The notes under the pieces: generated by a model
Told to the model about the DNA's origin: nothing
What the model saw: only the letters and a program-made list of their open reading frames with translations
Databases searched by the model: none
Program-made: the position numbers and the translations under genes
Shown here: positions 12,946 to 19,564 of the stretch, one piece after another
Numbering within the stretch: the stretch's first letter is position 1
How the letters are laid out: every line of letters begins with the position of its first letter
From: a virus
Length of the DNA: 24,887 nucleotides
Direction: 5' to 3' (one strand)
IMG/VR virus record: IMGVR_UViG_3300031658_000112
Coordinates: 1-24,887 of that record

Positions 12946-13377
12946 TTATTTAGTCACGCAAGTTTTTAGGTGCTTGCGGTGTATCTTACAATTCAAAATG
13001 CCGTTATAATAATCATCTCTTATTAAAACATCCCTATCCAATTGTTCTTTAATCTCCATGTAAGATAAATCGCCTTTGGATTTTCCAAAATGAAGTATCT
13101 CTCTGTGGAAATGGTTCTCTGTGACACCCTCAGTTACCTTCTGCTTGATGGTCTCATTACTACCATAGTAAGTACGCCAGTCACTTTCCACGATTGACCT
13201 GACGCGCCTCTTGCGCTTCTGAGTGATGGGTAGAGTTTTTGGTTTATGAAAATATTTCTTACCGACATACTTCATTCCCGTATCTTTCTCAGTAATGACA
13301 TAGACAAAACCCTGATATTCCTTTGGTTCGTCTTCGTAGAGTGGGTCATAGACCTTACCCTTATAGTGCCATGTCAT
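12946..13377 (-). CDS. SegE-like GIY-YIG endonuclease
   Basis: 143 residues. GIY-YIG features: Y26 in GFVYVITEKDTG, then MKYVGKKYF (Y37-V-G39), WRTYYGSNE, the catalytic-type glutamate in LSYMEIKEQL, and N in YYNGILNCKI. A basic insert (QKRKRRVRS) lies between the strands. Small proteins with this layout (T4 SegE-like) are frequent in T4-like phages and may act as free-standing homing endonucleases or as DNA-processing nucleases. The ATG is 2 nt after the zinc-ribbon stop, in the nrd operon. Confidence 0.8.
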   Translation of the reverse strand: MTWHYKGKVYDPLYEDEPKEYQGFVYVITEKDTGMKYVGKKYFHKPKTLPITQKRKRRVRSIVESDWRTYYGSNETIKQKVTEGVTENHFHREILHFGKSKGDLSYMEIKEQLDRDVLIRDDYYNGILNCKIHRKHLKTCVTK

Positions 13378-13379
13378 TA

Positions 13380-13508
13380 TTACTTAGCCTCAACAGGACT
13401 TCCACACATTGGACAAAATGCTGGTTCTTCATTATTGGGTTCGCTTACTAAAACCTCAACTTCTGTTTCACAAACTTCGCACTCCACCTCATATACAGAT
13501 TTTACCAT
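13380..13508 (-). CDS. 42-residue zinc-ribbon protein
   Basis: A short frame between nrdB and the SegE-like gene. The protein begins MVKSVYEVECEVCETEVEVL and has two CxxC knuckles, C10-E-V-C13 and C32-P-M-C35, separated by an acidic loop; this is a minimal rubredoxin-like or zinc-ribbon fold. The ATG immediately follows the nrdB stop (TAAATG), and the next gene starts 2 nt after its own stop, so it is a coupled micro-gene and not a shadow. A role in nucleic-acid or protein binding is a guess. It might serve NrdB, but adjacency is the only evidence. Confidence 0.8.
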   Translation of the reverse strand: MVKSVYEVECEVCETEVEVLVSEPNNEEPAFCPMCGSPVEAK

Positions 13509-14492
13509 TTATGCTGCGCCCCAAACGTTCTTCCAGTCACCACTCAATGCTCCGCGAGCATAGTCAGTGCTTTTATTCTCAAAGAAGTTTGTGTGGATTG
13601 GTGCATTAATCATTTCTTCAACCCAGAGCAATGGGTTCTTCTTGACTTTAAAAATCCCCTTCATACCAAGACTAATCAATCGTCTGTCGGCAATGTAACG
13701 GATGTATTCTTTAACTTGCTCTGGTGTTAGGTCTTCCATAGGACCGATTGCAAATGCAAGGTCAATGAACTTGTCTTCAAGTGCTACCATCTTTTCTGCT
13801 ATGCTGTAGATAGACGATTTCAAATCATCGTTCCACAGTTCAATGTTTTCTTCAACGTATGTGCGGAAAAGTTTTATCATTGACTCCGCATGCATAGTCT
13901 CATCAACGATAGACCAAGTGACAATCTGTCCCATACTTTTCATCTTACCGTGTCGCGGGAAGTTCAGCAACATGATGAAGGAAGAGAACAACTGCATACC
14001 CTCAGTAAAAGCAGAGAACGCAGCAATGTTAGTCGCGATAGATTCCCTTGTTCCATTCTTGCTTGAGAGCTCTAAAAGATATTCGTGCTTCTCACGCATC
14101 GCTTCGTATTCAAGAAACTCGTTGTAAGTAGACTCAGGCATTCCAAGAGTCTCAATGAGGTGCGAGTATGCCGCAACGTGTAGTGCTTCCCTTGCAGCAA
14201 ATCCGCAAAGCATCATACGCACTTCGGGTTGCTTGAAGTATGGTAGGTAGTTGTCAACATACGCACCCGCAACATCAATGTCTCCTTGAGTAAAGAAACG
14301 AAAGATGTTAGTCAGGTATGCCTTCTCTTCGTTGGTCAGTTTCCTCTGCCAATCTTTGACATCCTCTGCCATAGAAAGTTCAGTGTGTAACCAGTGAGAC
14401 TGTTCGTGTTTGAGCCATGCGTCATAAGCCCACTGATGCGAGAAGGGTTTAAAGCAGTGTCGTTGATCTGTAAGTTTACTACTATTGGACAT
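13509..14492 (-). CDS. nrdB: Ribonucleotide reductase class I, beta subunit
   Basis: 327 residues from ATG 14492 (SD AAGGA, 7 nt), preferred over ATG 14525. It supplies the radical for deoxynucleotide synthesis. The ferritin-like di-metal ligands are visible: D44 (MAEDVKDW), E102 and H105 (REALHVAAYSH), E164 (FTEGMQLFSSF), E198 and H201 (VDETMHAES). The radical tyrosine Y109 is kept 4 residues after H105, as in classical class Ia enzymes, and not replaced as in class Ic. It is separated from nrdA by a GIY-YIG remnant and followed by a zinc-ribbon micro-gene. Confidence 0.94.
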   Translation of the reverse strand: MSNSSKLTDQRHCFKPFSHQWAYDAWLKHEQSHWLHTELSMAEDVKDWQRKLTNEEKAYLTNIFRFFTQGDIDVAGAYVDNYLPYFKQPEVRMMLCGFAAREALHVAAYSHLIETLGMPESTYNEFLEYEAMREKHEYLLELSSKNGTRESIATNIAAFSAFTEGMQLFSSFIMLLNFPRHGKMKSMGQIVTWSIVDETMHAESMIKLFRTYVEENIELWNDDLKSSIYSIAEKMVALEDKFIDLAFAIGPMEDLTPEQVKEYIRYIADRRLISLGMKGIFKVKKNPLLWVEEMINAPIHTNFFENKSTDYARGALSGDWKNVWGAA

Positions 14493-14502
14493 ATCGTTTT
14501 CC

Positions 14503-14655
14503 TTACCAGAGAGTATTGACATCATTACCGTGAGTCTTTAAATGAGACTTCCAATACTTTCCTGAACCTTTGTAATCTTCTAAATGAAGTCTTTCTGTCT
14601 TGCAGAAATATCGTAGACCAGTGGTCGCGTGTTCTTTAAGTAATAGTCGTATCAT
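14503..14655 (-). pseudogene. Truncated GIY-YIG homing endonuclease remnant
   Basis: About 50 residues from ATG 14655 (a reading from 14706 would overlap nrdA by 32 nt). The sequence TTGLRYFCKTERLHLEDYKG followed by SGKYWKSHLKTHGNDVNTLW matches the start of phage GIY-YIG endonucleases (K..TGL.YF.KT....Y.GSG..W..H...HG.DV.T). Those normally continue for 100-200 residues, but here a TAA follows at once and its bases form part of the nrdB SD. The catalytic Glu and the DNA-binding domain are missing, so it is probably inactive. Start choice is uncertain because no well-spaced SD is visible. Confidence 0.65.
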
Positions 14656-14674
14656 ACCTTTACTTAGGCTTAAC

Positions 14675-16477
14675 TTAACCCTCGCAAGCGAGGCAGGAAC
14701 CGTCATCTATTACAGCACCGAGGTCTATCTCTTTGATCACTTCGCGTTCGATACGCTTGGAGACTTTGTCTGCCTTGCCGAGTTTCTCTGAGCGACAGTA
14801 GTACATCGTCTTGACTCCACGCTTCCATGCGAGATAGTGTACCGTATGGATGTAGAGAATATTTGCATCTGGACGGAAGAATACATTGAGAGACTGCGCT
14901 TGGTCAACGTATGTTTGCCTGTCTGCTGCGTGTTCTATGATCCATCGCTGGTCAATCTCCATCGCAGTTTTGAAGACATCCTTTTCCTCCGGTTGCAACC
15001 AACGCAGATGTTGAACCGATCCGTCATTAGCAATGATGCTTGACCAAATCTCATCCGAGTCCAGTTTAGTTGCGCCAAGTTCAATCTTCTTATTGATCAA
15101 CTCAACGAGGTACTTGTTCTTGTTAAGAAATGCACCTGAGAGAGTGTCCTGCCTGTACGCATTGGCACGATAGGGTTCAATGCTTGGTGAGGTGTTGCCC
15201 ATGATGATGCTACTGGATGCGTTGGGTGCGATTGCCATTGTGTGACTAAATCGTCTGCCTGTCCCTTCCGCATCGGGTGCTTCGCCCCGCTCACTTCCCA
15301 GTTGTAAGTTCGCTTCATCTACCTTTGTTTTTATGTGAGAGAAAATTCGATTGTTCAACACCTTTGCCATTGCACATTCAAATGGCATAGACTTCTTCTG
15401 GAGGTATGCGTGAAACCCCAGTGCGCCAATGCCGATTGACCGCTCCCGTGTCGCAGAGAACCTTGCTCTTGCCACAGCATCAGGTGCGTTGTCAATGAAA
15501 AACTGTAAAACATTATCAAGCATCTCTGTCATGTCGCGGAGGAACATAGTGTTCTTACTCCACGCATCGTAATGCTCAAGGTTGACAGATGACAAACAGC
15601 ATACGGCAGTTCGTTCCTTGTTAGTAGGAAGAATAATTTCCGAACAAAGATTAGACTGGTGAATCCTTAGTCCCAAGTCTTTCTGAAACTGAGGCATCGC
15701 ACGATTGCTTGTGTCAATGAAGTGAAGATAGGGTTCGCCAGTTTCCATACGCAACTCAAGTATCTTCTGCCACAGTTCCTTTGCGGATACTGTCTCGCGT
15801 ATCTCTCCATTGTGAGGGTCAGTTAAATTCCAACCATCGTCTGCATCGCTGTCTTGCATGCACCGCTCAATCAGTTCCATAAAACGATCAGGGATATTGA
15901 TGCCGTGATGTAAGTTCAAGCAACGAACATTTTGGTCGCCTGTTGGTTTCCGCATCTCAAGAAACTGCATCATGTCTGGATGTGAAATATCTAAGTAAGC
16001 AGCGTAAGAACCCCTGCGAGTTTTACCCTGTCGGTATGCAAGACACGATGCGTCATATGTTTTTAGGTGTGGCATTACGCCAACTGACTTTTCGTCAGAA
16101 GCGCGAATACCGAAACCGATACCAACACCGCCACCAAGCATAGACAACCAGTTAGTCTCAGAAAGATTCTGGACTAGACCTTCTGCGGTATCGTCAATGT
16201 AGTTTAGGAAGCATGAGATTGGCATACCCTTCTGAACCCTGCCATAAGCGAGTATGGGGGTAGAGTAAGACAACCAGTGCTTAGAAGCATACTCGTAGAG
16301 TCTCTGTGCATGCTCTGGATTGGATGAGAATGTTTTGGACACATAGGCGAAACGCTGCTGGGGAGACTCTTCGTCATCCCGCATGTAACTTTCTTTGAGT
16401 CTCTGGATTCCTAGTTTGTCAAATAATGCATCTCGCGATAGGTCTATTTGAATACCCATATATTCTTGTCGTGCCAT
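14675..16477 (-). CDS. nrdA: Ribonucleotide reductase class I, alpha subunit
   Basis: 600 residues, shorter than E. coli NrdA (761). It reduces ribonucleoside diphosphates. Catalytic features are all present: the cysteine pair C89 (MPISCFLNY) and C293/C294 (AVCCLSSVNL), the N276-L-C278-S-E280 core (thiyl radical C278, E280), the phosphate loop SSSIIMGNTSPS, and radical-transfer tyrosines in TMYYCRS. The C-terminus ends SCLACEG, a CxxC redox pair. It begins almost at the catalytic domain (GIQIDLSRDALFDKLGIQRL), so the N-terminal ATP-cone that gives dATP inhibition is absent. The SD is weak; ATG 16459 (MGIQID) is an alternative start. Confidence 0.95.
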   Translation of the reverse strand: MARQEYMGIQIDLSRDALFDKLGIQRLKESYMRDDEESPQQRFAYVSKTFSSNPEHAQRLYEYASKHWLSYSTPILAYGRVQKGMPISCFLNYIDDTAEGLVQNLSETNWLSMLGGGVGIGFGIRASDEKSVGVMPHLKTYDASCLAYRQGKTRRGSYAAYLDISHPDMMQFLEMRKPTGDQNVRCLNLHHGINIPDRFMELIERCMQDSDADDGWNLTDPHNGEIRETVSAKELWQKILELRMETGEPYLHFIDTSNRAMPQFQKDLGLRIHQSNLCSEIILPTNKERTAVCCLSSVNLEHYDAWSKNTMFLRDMTEMLDNVLQFFIDNAPDAVARARFSATRERSIGIGALGFHAYLQKKSMPFECAMAKVLNNRIFSHIKTKVDEANLQLGSERGEAPDAEGTGRRFSHTMAIAPNASSSIIMGNTSPSIEPYRANAYRQDTLSGAFLNKNKYLVELINKKIELGATKLDSDEIWSSIIANDGSVQHLRWLQPEEKDVFKTAMEIDQRWIIEHAADRQTYVDQAQSLNVFFRPDANILYIHTVHYLAWKRGVKTMYYCRSEKLGKADKVSKRIEREVIKEIDLGAVIDDGSCLACEG

Positions 16478-16512
16478 TTCTCAGTTCGCCTGTGTAGAAT
16501 AATTAAAAAATA

Positions 16513-16716
16513 TTATAGTGCAGAATTATCTATACCACCTTTCCCCATACTTACTGTTCCCAGCCTTCGCTTCTTTCTTTTTCCCATCACTTCTATATAG
16601 TTGCGAGTAAGTACCTGAGTTTTACGATTCTTCATATTCATCGCAGTAGGGGGCAGAGCAACATTACTAGTACTGTTGGCAGCAATTTCTTCTCTTATAC
16701 TTTTGAAATCTTTCAC
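16513..16716 (-). CDS. Small basic phage protein, unknown function
   Basis: 67 residues. A short helix (KDFKSIREEIAANS), a proline patch, then a basic part (MNMKNRKTQVLTRNYIEVMG, KRKKRRLGTVSMGKGG). The GTG start overlaps the upstream stop (GTGA), so it is translationally coupled to the 194-residue gene. I recognise no family. Basic and small, it could be a DNA-binding or internal virion protein, but that is only a composition-based guess. It is the last gene before nrdA; no terminator or clear promoter lies in the 35-nt gap. Confidence 0.65.
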   Translation of the reverse strand: MKDFKSIREEIAANSTSNVALPPTAMNMKNRKTQVLTRNYIEVMGKRKKRRLGTVSMGKGGIDNSAL

Positions 16717-17297
16717 TTGTGCAGTTCTCCAGATGTAATGTATATCTTTTGGTTAGTTGGCATATGAGTGACTTCAAATATATCTAGTCCACAAATATTT
16801 TCTACAGGATAACATTGATTTTCAACTCTGACTCTGTCACCCTTTTTACAAATTTCTTCACATGTTGAATTCAACATCTTGCCGTCTTCATTCATACGAT
16901 AAACTCCAGGCGACATATTTCCTTCAGGTAGAATAAACCACTGACTACTTTCTGCTAGTATGTCTAGTCGGTCTATGCCACATGCTTCAATTATCCTATC
17001 AATACCCCTGTCTGTAAGTTCTAGTTTTTCTCTTATGAGTAATAGGGCAGCAACATAGGAACCAAACTTACTCTTACCGCCTGGTATTTTATTAACCAAT
17101 CTTTTTATACTAAAGACTAAACGATGAAATGTATTGTAAACACTCTTATCATCTGAACTGGAAGGTTTCTTAATTTTCTTTCCATTTTCATCAATGATAC
17201 CCGCTTTGAATGCACCAGTTTCTTCCCAAGGTGTGGTAAGTAGACGGAGGAATCTAAGTGTATAGAGTAGGTCTCCTGCGCGTGTTAGTATTCCCAT
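16713..17297 (-). CDS. Conserved phage protein, unknown function
   Basis: 194 residues. The N-terminal part (GDLLYTLRFLRLLTTPWEET, FKAGIIDENGKKIKKP, TFHRLVFSIKRLVNKIPGGK, YVAALLLIREKLEL) follows a pattern I have seen in uncharacterised proteins of many marine phages. The C-terminal part has a beta-rich segment with cysteines (STCEEICKKGDRVRVENQCY) and ITSGELHK at the end. No catalytic motif is visible. The start shares one base with the upstream stop (TAATG). It lies in the presumably late unit between the acidic protein and nrdA, so a virion role is possible but unproven. Confidence 0.7.
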   Translation of the reverse strand: MGILTRAGDLLYTLRFLRLLTTPWEETGAFKAGIIDENGKKIKKPSSSDDKSVYNTFHRLVFSIKRLVNKIPGGKSKFGSYVAALLLIREKLELTDRGIDRIIEACGIDRLDILAESSQWFILPEGNMSPGVYRMNEDGKMLNSTCEEICKKGDRVRVENQCYPVENICGLDIFEVTHMPTNQKIYITSGELHK

Positions 17298-17665
17298 TAG
17301 ATATTCCTAAGTTTTTCTATGACAGTTTGATCCATAGAAATGTGTGTATACTGATCTTCTCTTATTGCTTGTTTTAAAATAAGGAAAGGTTTTATGACAG
17401 GGAAACTATCTAATCCCATTTTAAACTCAAGCATACTTAAACAGGGTTTATGTCCAAAAACGTTAAGCAGAATGGTGATATGGTTTAAAACCAATCTTTC
17501 AGACAATTCCCCACCCTTGTTGTATCTATTCACTAAACGCTTTATATATTTAAAACGATGTAAGTCATCATAAAACTCTTCCGCATTAATGCAACGAGGA
17601 CTATGGTAATTTCTCGCAGCATATAATATAAAATTATCATCGTTTAAATTTTCAAATAGTTCCAT
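17297..17665 (-). CDS. Conserved phage protein (DUF7207-like)
   Basis: 122 residues. Matches a strongly conserved pattern in many marine T4-like and other phages: NFILYAARNYHSPRCINAEE, FYDDLHRFKYIKRLVNRY, GELSERLVLNHITILLNVFG, and a C-terminal helix (FPVIKPFLILKQAI). Function is unknown to me in spite of its conservation. The start has AAAGGA as SD. It follows the terminator at 17722-17750, so it needs its own promoter or readthrough; I see none with clear consensus in the 50-nt gap. Confidence 0.8.
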   Translation of the reverse strand: MELFENLNDDNFILYAARNYHSPRCINAEEFYDDLHRFKYIKRLVNRYNKGGELSERLVLNHITILLNVFGHKPCLSMLEFKMGLDSFPVIKPFLILKQAIREDQYTHISMDQTVIEKLRNI

Positions 17666-17721
17666 CAGTATTCCTTTGTCTTATTATTACTTATAAGGAA
17701 TAAATGGGGACTATAGACAAA

Positions 17722-17750
17722 GAAAGTGTGGTCATTACAACCACACTTTC
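17722..17750 (-). terminator. Strong hairpin terminator after the acidic protein
   Basis: An 11-bp perfect stem (17722-17732 with 17740-17750) closes a 7-nt loop, TGTAATG on the minus strand, followed by TTTGTC. It begins 21 nt past the stop at 17771 and ends the late unit driven by the promoter at 18870. The loop is the same as in the terminator at 12225-12247. Confidence 0.82.
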
Positions 17751-17770
17751 TCGTTTAACACAGCATAAAC

Positions 17771-18835
17771 CTATTTCTTAGGTTTCTTAGCATCACCATT
17801 ATTAAGGTTGTCGCCTCGTCTGCTAGGAGACTGACTCTTAACACCAGTAGGAAGAGCTGCTTTGTTGTCTTCCAAGTCTTCAAGGTCAGGGTTAGATTTC
17901 TTATGCATAGCAACAAAACCCTTTTCGCCTTCAGATGCAGTGTCATCATAAGGTTCTGATCTGCTTGCGCCTTGAGTTTGCTTGTTCGCTTCCATTACTG
18001 CGAGTGCTTCGCGCATACTAGATACTCTCCAGTCTGCTTCAGATGCAAAGTCTTCCTTACGCATACCCTTCATCTTTTCAGATGTGGGTTCACCATTGTC
18101 AGACTCTTCACGCATTCCTCTAGCTTTAGGAAGCGCACGACTTATGCCCTTGAAGCGATTGTCTTGTTTTCTTGCAGCTTTATCGAACTTAGCAAGTCCT
18201 TGCTTTGATCTCTTTGTCGCTAATACGTCATCCATTTTTTTGTCTTGGTTTTTTATATCTTGTCGTGCCTTATTCACATACCTACCCGCAAGACCTTTAC
18301 TAATTTCATCAACTTGCTCGCCATCTTCGTCTTTCTTATCGTCTTTCTTGATACCCTTGTTGGGTTTCTTATCGTCCTTGTATGCTTCTTCTTCATCCGC
18401 TACAGGGTCGTCACTCTCTTCCATCGCCTTCAGTTTCTCACCGATGACTTGCAACCACTCAGGCATTTCAGAAGACTCGTCCATATCGTCATCGTCTTCA
18501 TCATCGCTTTCTTTGTTCTTAGCGAATGGATTGACACCCTTCTTAGGTTTCTTGGATTTATTTTTGTCGTCTTCAGAATCATCTTCTTCAGAATCATCTT
18601 CTTCGTCCTCTTCTTTGACAGGTTTCTCTCCACCGTCAATCTCGTTGTCGATTGCCTTACGCTTCTTATGCAAGAACTCATCAGACGAATCAACATCACC
18701 ATCGTTATCGATGTCTTTGTCTTTTCGGTTTTTAAATTTCTTATCGTTTGCTGCATCATCGACAGGGTCGAGTGTCTTTTTCTCTTGGACTTCTTTCCAA
18801 GATTCCCATATTGATTTAATTGATTCTATGTCCAC
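17771..18835 (-). CDS. Highly acidic, low-complexity phage protein with EF-hand-like loop
   Basis: 354 residues from GTG 18835 (SD CGGAG, 8 nt). It is dominated by Asp, Glu and Lys. Residues 41-52 (DIDNDGDVDSSD) match a 12-residue EF-hand/dockerin loop, with acidic residues at positions 1, 3, 5, 7, 9 and 12, Gly at 6 and Val at 8. Residues 75-120 are nearly all acid/Lys. EQVDE at 173-177 repeats the motif of the 1301-residue protein, followed by ISKGLAGRYVNKARQD, a phrase I associate with internal or head-associated proteins of marine myophages. The C-terminus is hydrophilic. An internal virion or scaffold-like role is plausible; the evidence is composition, the late promoter and the shared motif. 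Confidence 0.75.
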   Translation of the reverse strand: MDIESIKSIWESWKEVQEKKTLDPVDDAANDKKFKNRKDKDIDNDGDVDSSDEFLHKKRKAIDNEIDGGEKPVKEEDEEDDSEEDDSEDDKNKSKKPKKGVNPFAKNKESDDEDDDDMDESSEMPEWLQVIGEKLKAMEESDDPVADEEEAYKDDKKPNKGIKKDDKKDEDGEQVDEISKGLAGRYVNKARQDIKNQDKKMDDVLATKRSKQGLAKFDKAARKQDNRFKGISRALPKARGMREESDNGEPTSEKMKGMRKEDFASEADWRVSSMREALAVMEANKQTQGASRSEPYDDTASEGEKGFVAMHKKSNPDLEDLEDNKAALPTGVKSQSPSRRGDNLNNGDAKKPKK

Positions 18836-18840
18836 AATAA

Positions 18841-19236
18841 TTACTCCGAGTTTTCTTCTGCATTTGTTTTATTTATATTATTATTCATCGCCACCTGACT
18901 TTCGTAGTAATCAATAATTGCTTGTTGCTGCTCTATGTAACGCCTTATCTCTGAAAGGTTTAGAGATAGGTTTTCATACCCTATTACTGATGTGGCAATA
19001 ACAGCAACCGCACCATTCTTCTTTTCATAATTGAAAAGAAATTCTTCTACATTATCAGATGTAATAACATACCATCTAACACCATTTAGTTGGATGGGTC
19101 GCGGATGGGCTCGTAAAGGAATCTCTTGTTTTTTTACAATCGTCCTTGTTACTATTTCAGGAGTTGCCGCGCAACCAATCAAACTACCTGCTAGTAATAG
19201 ACTCAATATAGTCAAATGTTTCTTTAGTCCCAGCAT
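18841..19236 (-). CDS. Outer-membrane spanin lipoprotein (o-spanin)
   Basis: 131 residues. The N-terminus KKHLTILSLLLAGSLIGCAA is a lipoprotein signal with lipobox S-L-I-G-C22, so C22 would be lipidated and the protein anchored in the inner leaflet of the outer membrane. The periplasmic part has a proline-containing linker (IPLRAHPRPIQLNG) and helical segments (LSEIRRYIEQQQAIIDYY). Its 5' end overlaps the i-spanin gene by 53 nt in another frame, the nested layout typical of spanin pairs. Spanins fuse inner and outer membranes at the end of lysis. Confidence 0.82.
   Translation of the reverse strand: MLGLKKHLTILSLLLAGSLIGCAATPEIVTRTIVKKQEIPLRAHPRPIQLNGVRWYVITSDNVEEFLFNYEKKNGAVAVIATSVIGYENLSLNLSEIRRYIEQQQAIIDYYESQVAMNNNINKTNAEENSE
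18870..18877 (-). promoter_or_regulatory. T4-type late promoter for the acidic protein
   Basis: The minus strand reads TATAAATA, an exact match to the T4 late -10 box, 34 nt upstream of the GTG at 18835. It lies inside the 3' end of the o-spanin gene. gp33, encoded at 2303-2578, acts at promoters of this class; a gp55-like sigma would also be required and is not in the window. Confidence 0.7.
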
Positions 19237-19564
19237 TTATTCTATTCTCTATAAGTCCAGGTTTCTTTAATGTTAAACGTGTCAGGTTATGCCTTTGGAG
19301 CATATCTGCCAATTCGTTTTTTCTTTCTTCTGACCTCTGAAGTTCCACTTCAAGTTCAGCAGATAAAACTTTAGTTTTGAGAAAGTCCTCTTGCATATCG
19401 TCAATTGCTTTTTTATTATCTTCAGCAGCAATCTGGAGAATAATGTTATTCTCCTCAAGTTGACTTATGATACTCTGGGTATTTTTATAGTACAAATACC
19501 CTCCAGTAGTTACCGCACCAAATCCAAGAACTAATACTAATATTAGTATTAAGGAAGACTGCAT
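19184..19564 (-). CDS. Inner-membrane spanin (i-spanin)
   Basis: 126 residues. One N-terminal membrane segment (SLILILVLVLGFGAVTTGGYLY, residues 3-24) with a short cytoplasmic start, then a long coiled coil (SIISQLEENNIILQIAAEDN through ELEVELQRSEERKNELADML). The end LTRLTLKKPGLIENRINAGT resembles the C-terminus of phage Rz-like proteins. It would sit in the inner membrane and reach across the periplasm to the o-spanin encoded in its 3' overlap. The ATG shares one base with the stop of the 1301-residue gene. Confidence 0.83.
   Translation of the reverse strand: MQSSLILILVLVLGFGAVTTGGYLYYKNTQSIISQLEENNIILQIAAEDNKKAIDDMQEDFLKTKVLSAELEVELQRSEERKNELADMLQRHNLTRLTLKKPGLIENRINAGTKETFDYIESITSR

Noticed and set aside
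17982-18917. Long plus-strand open frame (311 codons) opposite the acidic protein
   Set aside because: It is the antisense of an Asp/Glu/Lys-rich gene and translates to Ser/Phe/Leu low complexity. It lacks an SD, and the minus strand has GTG, SD and late promoter.
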